Source: Lunularia cruciata (lineage: Eukaryota > Streptophyta > Marchantiopsida > Lunulariales > Lunulariaceae). From it: DNA of 64,000 nucleotides. Made by a program: the position numbers and the translations under genes. Of the stretch, positions 1 to 10,239 are shown piece after piece (position 1 is the first letter of the stretch; every line of letters begins with the position of its first letter). Location of the stretch: NCBI GenBank assembly GCA_948567375.1, contig OX419755.1:47200291-47264290 (forward strand). Reading direction: 5' to 3'. The notes below the pieces were generated by a model. That model saw only the letters and a list, made by a program, of their open reading frames with translations, was not told the origin of the DNA and did no database searches.

Positions 1-482
1 AATGGTCAGACTATCTCTAGGCTAGTTGAGGTGCTCTCAAGATATCATACCCACTACCCTAGGTGCACTCTTTCTTGTGGTGAGATCCACCATGAGTCCA
101 ATAAGCAACATTGCCACCCATTGGCTATTATTAACCAAAAAGAAAAGGTAAGTGTCTAGATGCACTAGGCTTTCCACTTGCTCTATAAGCTCAAGGTTGT
201 CCACATTCCCCTTAAAAGCCAACATGGTTTGGTACTCTTTGTAACCTAGAAGAAGTAATGGTTATGGATGAGTTCTTCCTACCAACTCCAAATATCACCA
301 TTCTCTCATCTACAATGTTGAGCTCAATGTGCTTTGCCAAATCAAAGTCAACTACCAAAGTTGATGAGGTAGCATGTAATAATATAGCATCATGTACTCT
401 TCATTGTAACTCCTTGTCCAATATTCCATACCAAAACTTGATAGCTTGTGCCTACATAACTCCTTGAGTAAAATTAATCAGT
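1..482 (-). mobile_element. Ty3/gypsy family A, gag fragment (copy A0)
   Basis: This is a decayed piece of the gag and zinc-knuckle region of family A. It aligns by eye with about 5810 to 6240 of copy A1; the stretch about plus-strand 80 to 125 matches the region around the A1 zinc knuckle, and 250 to 480 matches the gag C-terminal side. It abuts family A LTR pieces on its right. It is an old, broken fossil that continues beyond the left edge of the window. Confidence 0.7.
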
Positions 483-1021
483 TTGTTGTGCGTATATACA
501 TTGCTACACAACATACATCGCTGTCAACATCATACACTATAGAAGCACAACTCACACATAAGTCATACATAGACTCTAAAGTGCCACAATCCAGGTGATG
601 CTCGCCGGCCTCTGTCCACCATAGCCAAGAACTCAAAGGCTCAACATCAGAGAAGTGAGCTCTCTAGAGCTCACTTTGAAACTATACTCCCTAGACTTGA
701 GCTAGCTTTGAAACCCTAATGGTCCCATTGATGGCACACTTGACAGTGAAAATGGTACAAAGTGATGATGGGCCCTACCGTGAAGTCAGTACCCCGAACA
801 TGAAATCTGACCGTTGAAAAGTAGTCTTTGAGAAACTGCTGAAATAACTCTAACTACTATCACTGGAACTCCAATGTCTAAGCATCTAGATGTGGCATTA
901 CAAATGGCATGACAGCTGTCATGCATATATACATCGCTACACAACATACATCGCTGTCAACATCATACACTATAGAAGCACAACTCACACATAAGTCATA
1001 CATAGATTCTAAAGTGCCACA
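483..1021 (-). repeat. Family A LTR pieces between A0 and A1
   Basis: Two LTR end pieces lie side by side. A segment of about 100 bp with the core CTGTCAACATCATACACTAT occurs at 487 to 591 and again at 921 to 1021. The right edge is GTGCCACA at 1021, so the minus-strand LTR begins TGTGGCAC. It directly adjoins a G-rich polypurine tract at 1022 to 1035 on the minus strand. This is therefore the 3' LTR side of copy A1 and, by position, also the upstream LTR of A0. Confidence 0.75.
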
Positions 1022-1190
1022 ATCGCCCCCCTAGCTGGCGGTTAGGTCCCTCTAACTCCACATAGCCATCTACTCTAAGTATATGGTATACCCTCTAGTG
1101 GGCAAAGATCAGGAGACCGGGTGCTATGGAGCCCCATTGTTAGTCGCCTGTCTGCAATCTATACCATATAAAGAATGAACTAGCTATAGG

Positions 1191-1415
1191 TCAAGTACAT
1201 TTAGGACATAACCACTGTCCTTGAGGAACCACTGTGAGGGGAGGAGTCATACATGCCATATGGCATCCTCTCAAACAGCTATCACACACTAACATAGTAG
1301 CAGCTCCACTAGAAGAGCCACATAACATACACCTCAAACTTGCACGTACAAGTGCCAAGCTTGGGTCCATAGTACCATCAATGTTTGGGAGGTGGCATGG
1401 CGCACAATTGCACAC
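1191..1415 (-). mobile_element. PHD-type zinc finger at the 3' end of family A pol (A1)
   Basis: The minus-strand frame ends in a C4HC3 pattern: CMLC, then CDSC, HMAC and WLCPKC, the spacing of a PHD finger. Just upstream the frame reads CAPCHLPNIDG, which resembles the GPY/F-like tail that follows integrase in Ty3/gypsy elements. PHD fingers read histone H3 tails, so the likely role, by inference, was choosing integration sites, the job done by a chromodomain in chromoviruses. The same pattern recurs at the same place in A2 (20836 to 21156) and, more decayed, in A3 (29048 to 29299). Confidence 0.75.
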
Positions 1416-1594
1416 ATGATCCTTCCAAACAACACCATCATGTCTTCTAACATAAGGACTCCAGATGGCAAAACCTTGCGCACTTTCAAGATAGTGCGGC
1501 CTATAGAAACATCAAGTGTCATCGGTGCTATCTATTGTAGATATACATAGTCACTTGGATGAAATTGACGGATCGAGGGTCTATAACCTCCTCC

Positions 1595-2254
1595 TCAAAT
1601 GGTAGCATAGCGTAAATTATCTCTATGCTGAGCAATCACCAAGTTCTCAAAGGCTATTGGCATCACTCTCTGAAAGATCTCTGCCCGTTGAGAACATGTG
1701 CTCATCCATACATTGAGGTCATCCAAGTCCAAAACTACAATAGCATCTCGACGAATGGCTGTAGGTAAATCTAGATCTCGTCCATAGAGTAGAAAGTATG
1801 GAGAGAAGGATGCTAAGGAGGCTTGCCGGCTGAACCGATAGCCCATGGCCAACCAAGGTAATTGGAGATCCCAATCTCCTAAGTGGCCTCTTTGCAAACC
1901 ATACTTTTGCAATCCTCTCTTCACCGCCTGAACCACTCTCTCTGCTAAGCCATCTGCCTCAGGGTGATCTCGGGATGTAGTACGATGATCAATCAAGGCC
2001 TTGTCACACAAGACTTGAAACTCCCCCAAGAAATTTGTACCCTGGTCAGTCAAAACCTCAGCTGGTGCACCAAAATGACTAAGAACTTGATCCAAGAACA
2101 AGTAAGCTGTCTCTTCACTAGAATTGTCAAGAAGTGCCACCAACTCAATCCACTTGGAGAAGTGCTCCACCATCACCCAAACATACCGACGATGTCTCAT
2201 AGTCAGCAATAAAGGTCTGGCAAAGTCCAAACTCCAACGGTAACCCAATCCCAT
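1595..2254 (-). mobile_element. Integrase core fossil (A1)
   Basis: A 219-residue open stretch shows the retroviral-type integrase core. WSLDFARPL gives the first acidic region, VLTDQGTNF the second Asp, and DHPEADGLAERVVQ the region of the third acidic residue (the DDE triad). It ends in the usual region naming a leading residue such as YFLLYGRDLDLP. The zinc-binding HHCC part should lie at about 2260 to 2420 and looks decayed. Part of copy A1. Confidence 0.9.
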
Positions 2255-2452
2255 GATAGTTAATGGGTGTAACTATGGCGTAGGAGCATTGAATGATGCT
2301 CTAACTTGGTCACAAACCACACATTTGGCAACAAATTGCTATACCTCGATTTGCATACCACACCACCAATAATGACTTTGGAGTGAGCTACATGTATGCT
2401 TTACTCCAAAATGTCCTAGCTCTTCATAAGCATGACGGACCAACTGTGGTCT

Positions 2453-4069
2453 CTATGCTAGAAGTGGTACTACTCGCACTCTACCATCCTCCCATACACG
2501 CAAAAGGTGTCTACCCTCCAATCTAAACAGTCTGGCTCGCTGAAGAACATGGTCTCTCTCCTTGGCCCCAACTGTGCCACCCACAACACCAATGCAAAGA
2601 TAGTCCATCACTAAGACATCATCATGAATGTCTCGCTGAACTATACCAATATCTTCACTCTTTGGATCTATGACCTCAATAACTCCTCCTGTATGTGCTG
2701 AGAGAGATACCACCAAAGCCTCTGCAAATATACACAGAAAGGCCGATGCATGCCAACCTAGCACCATCTCCTCATTTGTCTCACCATGCCAACGTGCTCC
2801 AGTCTGATCCTGCTGGCTGGGACATAGGTTTCTACTCAACCCATCTGCATCACGGTTCACCACTCCAGGTCTATGAACAAATGTGAAATCATACTCCTGT
2901 AAAATCAGAGCCCATCGTGCAAGCTTCTTTGAAAGCTTGTCGGACTCCATCAACCACTTCAGTGGCTGATGATCAATGATGAGAGTGAAGGGGTTACCAA
3001 ATAGGTAACATTGGAAATGTGCTACTGCCCAAACTGCTGCCAAGCACTCTCCCTCATATGAACTATACTTTGCCTCTGCTGAATTGTTGGAGCGACTAGC
3101 ATAGGCCACCACAAACTCCTTCTCCTCATCATCATGTTGGGTGAGCACCACTCCAAGCCCCAACATACTCCAATCAGTATGAACTTGAAATGGTTGTCCC
3201 CTGATTGGTCTCCTCAAAATAGGAGCAGATGTCAACTTCTCCTTGAGCTCTACAAAAGTTCTCTCCTGCTCATCTCCCCAACACCACTCCTGTGTAAGCT
3301 TGGTCAGCTTTGTCAAGGCCTTGGCAATGGCACTAAATCCTCTAATATAGCGGTGATAGAAGTTTGCCAACCCAAGGAATGCTTGCACTCTGCTCACATC
3401 TGTAGGCCAAGGAATATGTGCAATAGCCTCCACCTTGGTCTGTTGAACACCAAGTCCTCAACGATAGATAGTGTGACCCAAATACTCAACCTGCTTGTGG
3501 AAGAACCTACACTTCCCCGGATGTAATTTGAGTCCATGAGATCTCAACCTCTCAAACACCTCCAACAACTATCTCTCATGCTCCTCCACATTAGTGCTAT
3601 AAACCAAAATGTCATCAATATAGCACCGAGAAAAATCCAATCCAGCTAAGATCCTATCTATGACCCTCTGGAACTCAACAGGAACGTTCTTTAACCCAAA
3701 TTGTAAGAACCTCCACTGATATAACACATCCTTGCCGTGAGGATCAATAGCCCAAAATGTTGTCTTGGACTTATCCTCCTCTCTGATCGGCAATTGATGA
3801 TATCCTGCTCAAAGATCCAAAGTACTGAAGACCTTTGCATGCCCAATTGCATCAAAAATCTCCTCTGGTGTAGGCATGGCATACCAATCAGCCCTAGTTT
3901 GTCGGTTGATAGGACGGTAATCTCCACACATCCGCCTATCTATATAGTTGCCATGCATATCCTTCTTGACTAGCATCATTGTCGCTGATGCATACTCTCC
4001 ATGTGAAATCTCCACCAAACCAGCCTCAAAAAGGTCACTACTCCGGCTCTGAATCAACGTCCTCTCCAT
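2453..4069 (-). mobile_element. Reverse transcriptase and RNase H fossil (A1)
   Basis: The reverse transcriptase motifs are visible: MCGDYRPINRQT and FSTLDL near 4069 to 3809, then FLQFGLKN and the catalytic YIDDILVYS at about 3640 to 3600. The RNase H side (3433 to 2453) has FLGLANFYHRYI, VHTDWSMLGLG, YSSYEGECLA and DHQPLKWLM, ending in the spacer HRPGVVNRDADGLSRNLC typical of Ty3/gypsy. The stretch is interrupted in several places, so it is a fossil. Placement as Ty3/gypsy is firm because RNase H precedes integrase. Confidence 0.92.
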
Positions 4070-4620
4070 CTCATTATATCAATAAGGACGTCGGAAAACT
4101 TGTGTATCACTAGTCAGCTCAATCCGTATACCAGGTCCCTTCAGAGTACCCAAATCCTTCATATTGAAGGCAAAACAACTCGTGTGGCTCCTCAAGAACC
4201 TGCAAACCCTTCGTCTTTCCTCTCCAGTAAGCTTGGGTCCAAGATCTGGCTCCCAAGTGTCCTCTGTAACTATCGTAGGAGTGGAAGACGTACTTATTGG
4301 CTGCTACACTGGGCCCTTAGGGAGCAATAGTGTCATGCTCCCGACCACTAGAGGTCCTAACCTCTGTGTGAAAAACTCCCTCCACTCTGGCTGCAAGCTC
4401 CACACGTCCTCTAGCTGCATCCCATGTGGACCAAGGGTGTAATCCAAGTAGCCCACGCTCACCTGGATGGGCTCCAAGTAGACCACTCTCCCTAGTAGCT
4501 ATTGGATGTGTCCCAAGAATACCACGTCCACTTGATTCATCGCCCCCAGCATGTGCATGAATCGTCTCGATAGGCATAGGGCTCACAAGTATCCAAGTGG
4601 TGATGCCTATCAAGCGCATC

Positions 4621-5274
4621 CTATGCTGCTCTGCCAAGCCAAGGCTCACAATCCAAGTCAAATAGTTTAGGTCCATAGCCTGACCACCAACTAGAGATGT
4701 CTGGATCTGAAATGGACACCTCTCCACATCGGTCTTCCGTAAACTCCAGACCGACAACTGTAGCCTTCCCCAACATAAGGGGCTGTGCACCAGAGTCTAA
4801 CAAGACTCTATGTGGTGTATAGACCTTTCCTTAAGGTCCCACCAAACGGAAAATCCCCCTTTGGTTATCCAATAGGACAACATTAGGTGTAAACCGTGCT
4901 CTCTTAAAGGCCGATCTAGCTGGCAACTCCTCCAGTCTAGCCGTTGTTGCCTGCCATAAACCACTGGTTGCTGAACAGATCCCATGCTCCTCAACCAAGT
5001 CAGCTCCACTACTAACCACCTCTGCTCTGGTAGTAGGAACCACACCATCCCTACTCTCACACAACGTGGCAGCCAACCGAAACACTAGGGCTGGGTCAAC
5101 TCCCAATGTAAACATGTCATTGGCCAAAAACAAAGGATGCCGTATAATCAGCTGAGCCGCCCCTAACATCATGCTAGACTCAGTCTGTGTAGTAGCAGGT
5201 GGCTGACTAGCAGGTAGTCCATCATGTACTCCATCACCACCTACCACACCTACATTGGGACATCTAGGAACCAT
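4621..5274 (-). mobile_element. Aspartic protease region fossil (A1)
   Basis: At about 4803 to 4770 the minus strand encodes LDSGAQPLMLG, which matches the DSGA catalytic signature of retrotransposon aspartic proteases. Upstream (5274 to 4831) is a linker-like stretch between the zinc knuckle and protease. The homologous motif can be seen in A2 near 25270 and in A3 near 34110. Broken, part of copy A1. Confidence 0.7.
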
Positions 5275-5325
5275 GGATGTTGTCTGTAATGCCTCAGATA
5301 GTGTGAAAGACTGGGGAAGTCTGAC

Positions 5326-5889
5326 CTATCTCCCAACCTCTCCTCTCTGTGGGTCCAACTCCACGGATGCTCCTCTAGGCTCTAGAGCATGTATTGCACT
5401 CCTAGTCACTGCTGAAGATGCATCCACTTGTGCTGCTCTGCACATGAAGTCCAAAGCATCTCTATCAATAGCATATGAGGTGGAAGCCTCAGCACCCGAA
5501 TCTGATCTCCTCTGAGCAATAGCTATATTAGCCAATCTTTGCTCCAACTGCTCAATCCGAGTAGCCATAGCTGTGTCAGAAGTAAGGGCAGGTACTGCAC
5601 CCCTACTAGGTGTAGATCCTCTACCACCACCTCTACCACCTTGTCCTCCATGAACTAGAGCTCCTCTACTACTTGCCATAGTAGCTCGACCACTTTGTAA
5701 CTCTGGGTGTAGGTCAAAACACCGGTCACTAGTGTGACCAAATCTGTGGCAATGCTCACACTGCCTCTTTGCTGGCTGTGATGCACCTGAGGTATCAAGT
5801 CCACTGCCTTGAGTACACTCTCTCCGACGGTGAGGTCCACCACAAGTCCAACAAGCAACACCACTACTCATAAGCGGCTGCTGACCCAA
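5326..5889 (-). mobile_element. Nucleocapsid zinc knuckle region (A1)
   Basis: A 187-residue open stretch has two clustered cysteine/histidine motifs near its start. CWTCGGPHRRREC is followed by CEHCHRFGHTSDRC, the second being a CCHC zinc knuckle (C-x2-C-x4-H-x4-C). A Gly/Arg-rich stretch (GGQGGRGGGRGS) follows and would bind nucleic acid. It sits between gag and protease, as expected. Part of the fossil A1. Confidence 0.85.
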
Positions 5890-6197
5890 AAATGAAGGTA
5901 AGGGTCTAACTCCACTAGGCCCTCCATTTGCTTCATAGGATCTAGGCTGTCCACCCTGTCCTCAAAAACCAATTGGACATGGTGCACTCTACTGCACTCT
6001 AGAAGAAGTCACAGTCGTGGATGAGTTCTCCCTACCAAATCCAGATGTCACCACTCTCTCCTCCACCATGTTGAGCTCAATACCTAAACCAAACCAAAGA
6101 CTACTGCCAAAGTGGGCGAAGTAGCCTGCAACAATGTAGCATCGCGAACTCTACGTCGTAACTCCCTGTCCAGTATCCCATACCAAAACTGGACTGC

Positions 6198-6835
6198 CTA
6201 GGCCTTGATAACTCCCTGAGTGAAACTGATCAGCTGCCTCATGCAAGTGTATGCCTCACGTAGGCTCTTTCTAGCCTTCCGTTGGAACTCTTGCAAGCTC
6301 CTCAGCTTGTCAATCCGCACTCCCTGGTAGTTCTGCTTCAAACATAGGAAGAACTCCACCATGGAGTTAAACCTTGGTACCACACCACCTCCTGCAGCAG
6401 TACCTCCACTTGTAGTAGCACTATCTCCAACTAGTGCACCTCCACTAGCTCCACCCACACTACTTGAGCTAGAACTCATAGGTACAGCCAATCTACTCCT
6501 GGCCACTGAGCTTGAAGTGATGGAGACATAGTGTGGAGACCAATACTGTCTCCATAATTCAATCTCCTCCAAATGAGCTCTCCTAAACTCATTGTAGTCA
6601 TCCATTGGCGGACCTTCCAAGTGCTGAAACAACCTCTTCCATGCCATGAAGGGTGTGAAAAAAGTCGGGTTCCCCATATGTTGCAAATCACACCAACTAT
6701 CAAACTCTTGGATGAAGTCATCCAACTCAATGGTATCCACTGTACCAAAGTAACGCCTAGGGCCTTTGGAGGCCCCATAAATCTTGTCCATGTCCCACAA
6801 CAACAGTGCGGACACACCAAGTGTACTCTCAACTA
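6198..6835 (-). mobile_element. Gag fossil (A1)
   Basis: This region encodes a retrotransposon gag-like domain: DDFIQEFDSWCDLQ, WKRLFQHLEGPPMDDYNEF and RSLQEFQRKARKSLREAYTC. The last is the usual gag C-terminal helix ahead of the zinc knuckle. The open frame actually runs on to 7022, but sequence beyond about 6835 no longer matches A2 or A3 and belongs to the neighbouring family B, so the frame crosses an element junction by chance. Confidence 0.8.
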
Positions 6836-9800
6836 AATCAGTAATCAAATCAATGGGTATCATACACATCATCCAACCTGTGATCTCTACACCTACTTCA
6901 AGAGATCCCAAATCCTCTTGCTCATAATAATAGATTCTAGGCAAGTCTTTCTTGGTTATCATGATTACTTTCTTGAAGGCTGAACTCAGCTGTTTTTTGT
7001 ATAGCTTTTTGTCCTCCCACAATTGCTTGAATGTTACATAAGCATTTGTATTGGGGTACTCTTCCCAACTTCACCTTCTTTGCCTTTGTCTCCTCGTTCA
7101 AATTGGGCTTCGGGGCGTTTCATGATGGTGATCGGAGTATTGGTGGTCTTGACCCAAGGTTCTTTGGGTTGACCCAACTTGGCTTGGATCAAATCCTTTA
7201 CTTTGGATCTGATGTCCATCAGAAACACTGGAGGCTTTGTCTTTGCACTTTCCTCCAAACTTATCTCCCAAGTTCTTTGTATTGCGTCTTGGATTTCTTT
7301 TTGCAAGGCTTTGGCTAGGATCTTCTCCTCCTTTGCAAAAAGAATAGCTTTTGGGTGCAACTTCTTTGACTTTTGTGAAGATGAAGAAGTAGTAATCACT
7401 TCTTTAGGATCATGTTTCTTCTCACTTAAGCATGTCTCAAACTTCACAATTTTGAGGACTGGCCATTCTCCTTTTGAAGTCGGACTTCCTTCTTGAGGTC
7501 TCTCTTCCTCAAGTGTTATACAATTTACATTAGTACCTCCTTTTGACTGAAGTGCAACACACTCAGTTGGAGTTTGTACATACTTCACTAGCGGCTTTGG
7601 GTTGGGTGGCTGAGGGCATTGGTTTCCCATGTGGCCCAAACATTTACAATTCCCGCAAAGGGAACATACCCAACTAGATGCCACGGCTCAAGACAATTTG
7701 GTAACCAATGGCCCATAGAGCCACAATTGTAACATGCCTCCGGTGCAGCATTTTGACAACAATTCTGGCTACCCATTGGTGGTCTTTGTTGCGGAGAATT
7801 GTTGTTGTACTCCCTTGGTCCATACCTCATACCTTGAAAAAATATACTTTTGTGAAGCTATTCCTCTTGTGTCTAGTACATTGCCTCTTCCTTGTCATTT
7901 TGGTCCCATCCCAAACCCAATCAATTTGTTGCAGTGGAAATGCAATTCAGGTCAAACACTCCGTGTTTGCATGACTTGACTTGCCACACACAGTGCACCA
8001 TACATATGGTCAACCAAATGAAGGAGGATTTTGTCGGTCCTTCATCCCACTCATCTAGATCTTGAAATCTGCAAACTCTTTAATAAGAGTCTCTAGCTTA
8101 GTGTCCATTTATTTACAACTTTTGCTTGGGATGTTGATACCTTCTTTTCTCCTTACTTTCATGTTCTTCTTGGCTTTGAGTCTTCTTTGGATCCCAAAGA
8201 AGAACTAGAAGATGTGGAGTATTTTGTCAAAGAAGAGAGGTACTTTTAGAAATCCTTTGTCTTGGTTTCTTACCTTTCTTCTCTCAATTTCTTTGGTTAT
8301 TGGAGGAGAGAGAGTAGGCGCCTTGTATTGGACAACATGCTTGAGGATTTTGTTTAGGGAAGTTACGTTCTTCTCCTTGGCAAAGATAAAAATTTTTGAG
8401 GATAATCCACAAGGGACCAGGTGATAGCTTGGGCATTGGAGTAACCCACCACATCGGATTGCACTCGGTTCAATAATGCCATGAACCGTTTAGAGTAATC
8501 CCTCAAAGACACTCATATCATAATCAACCTCTCAGAATTGTTCAAGAAGCTTTTTTGGAAGTCTGCCTAGTTGGGTGGTCTAAACCCCTCCTAGGTTACA
8601 CGTGTGTACCAATTTGAGCTTTCTTTTAGAGCAAACTTGGAAAAACTACAAGTTTACAAAGTTTGGAAAAACTTTGTAGATTGCCTACGGCAATCTACAA
8701 AGTCATGCTCCTTATTGGTGAAGGAGATGACTTTGAATTGTTTGATGAATTTGTCAAGATCTTCATCTTGTTCTATCCCCTTATATTTTTGGTAGGTGTG
8801 TCAGGTGACGGGCAACAAAATCATTCTATAGCTCTGTGGGGGTAGACTACGGTAATGTAGGGCTTGATGGATCCGAGGTGCTGGCTGGTGTTTGTACATC
8901 AAATTAAGCTCAGGGGTTCACCAAGTTCAAGGTGAGGTCTTTATTGACAAATGGATCTTTTGCTGGTATGTTGACTTGAACCTAAGTCAGAGATAGAGGC
9001 TCAATTTCTTTAGTTAGCTCTTTTAGATCCCTTTGAACAAGTCAAAGAATCATATGGAGAAGATACTGACACTCTTCTTCCGTCAAGATTTGTGTTGTCT
9101 TCTCATGAATGAATTATTTTATAAAACCGGCTCACTTGATAGCTCTTGAGGGAGTCAATATACTAGGTCATAACAAATATGTTTGTTCACTTGTGTCTTT
9201 CTTCTTCTTGGGATTTGGAGATGCAAAGTAACCTTGCCACCGGGTTGCTCATCTCTTCTACTTGAGGTCTTTCAAGGCTTCTTGAACTTCATGGAGAAAT
9301 TGTTAATCCAACACCTCCTTCTCAGCCTTGTCAAAGGTGATATGGCTCTTCTGGTGTTCTTCTTCTTCATGATGCAAAGTTCACTTACAAAATCTCTCTT
9401 CTTGTTGTTCTCTTGATGTAGACATTCATATTTGTTGGACACCAATTTTAGATTTGGCTTTGTATTCTTCTACTTCTGAGATTTGTATCCTTGGTAGTGG
9501 CACCAAAAATCATGTGACAACCTAGCTAGTATTGCTTTTGCAATAATCAGTAAGTAAAATTTTGTTCCCATAGAGATACAAATAAAAAATGGTCAAATAC
9601 AAAGTAGAATATTAACTCTTAGTTCTTCTTGGGTGCATTTTTTATCTCTCAGGTAGAAACCATATCCATAAGAGAGTAACAAGCACTGAGTCGTAATCTT
9701 GTCACAAATTAACACTCCATAATCACAACTCCATCAAATCTTTCCAAATAATCTTGCTTGTGATGATTTAGATTTTCTCAAAGAAGGCTACTTCACTACA

Positions 9801-10235
9801 AAATGATCTTGCACTAACTAAAGGCACAACTTATTCAATCAAAATTGCTTTGCATCAATCCCACATTGCGCTCACCAATGCAAAATACTACCAACACTAT
9901 AATTCCTCTCAGATCTATCAAGGCATTGCTTCAATTACACTTCACTTAGGATCAAACACACAGAATGAAGATCAACATTGTGGAATCTAACATCTAACAA
10001 GCATAGTGACTTACACTTTGAAAATCTCCAAACACTCACAAACACACACACAAGATTGATACTCAAACTTAAGCTGAGATGACAAGCACTTTGATACAAT
10101 ACTTCACTGCATCAACTTCAAAAGTATAAATATAGCACAACACAACACTAAAAATGCCTCCTTTAAATAGGCTAAGTACTTTGATAGTTATTTAACTAAA
10201 ATACCATTCTATACCAACTCTACCAACTTGCAGAT
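6836..10235 (-). mobile_element. Second Ty3/gypsy-like family (B), gag side with candidate LTR
   Basis: This minus-strand fossil differs from family A. A zinc knuckle (ACYNCGSMGHWLPNCL) lies at about 7745 to 7690, and a second Cys-rich stretch at about 7670 to 7620. Farther upstream, about 8600 to 8450, a gag-like pattern (YSKRFMALLNRVQSDV) is readable. At 9513 and above an LTR-like stretch begins; its minus-strand end GGTTGTCACA is followed closely by TGGTGCCACTACC, a candidate primer site. A TATA-like CTATATTTATAC on the minus strand lies near 10125. No pol region is visible here. Family and boundaries are inferred. Confidence 0.55.
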
Positions 10236-10239
10236 CCAA

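Larger units (their letters stand above)
1022..6835 (-). mobile_element. Ty3/gypsy family A internal region (copy A1)
   Basis: This is the best preserved internal region of family A, read on the minus strand. In order it has gag (about 6835 to 6000), a CCHC zinc knuckle (about 5860 to 5700), protease, reverse transcriptase, RNase H, integrase and a PHD-like finger, then a polypurine tract against the LTR at 1021. It is a fossil with many breaks spread through pol. Its gag side is cut off at about 6835, where family B sequence begins. It is by eye less decayed than A2 to A4, which differ from it at roughly one base in five to ten. Confidence 0.9.

Noticed and set aside
1022-1600. An envelope-like gene after integrase in family A
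   Set aside because: The space between integrase and the LTR is filled by the integrase tail and the PHD-like finger; no signal peptide or membrane segment is evident.
3134-3526. 130-codon plus-strand frame
   Set aside because: It is the shadow of the minus-strand RNase H region; the parallel frame at 22720 to 23154 is the same shadow in A2.
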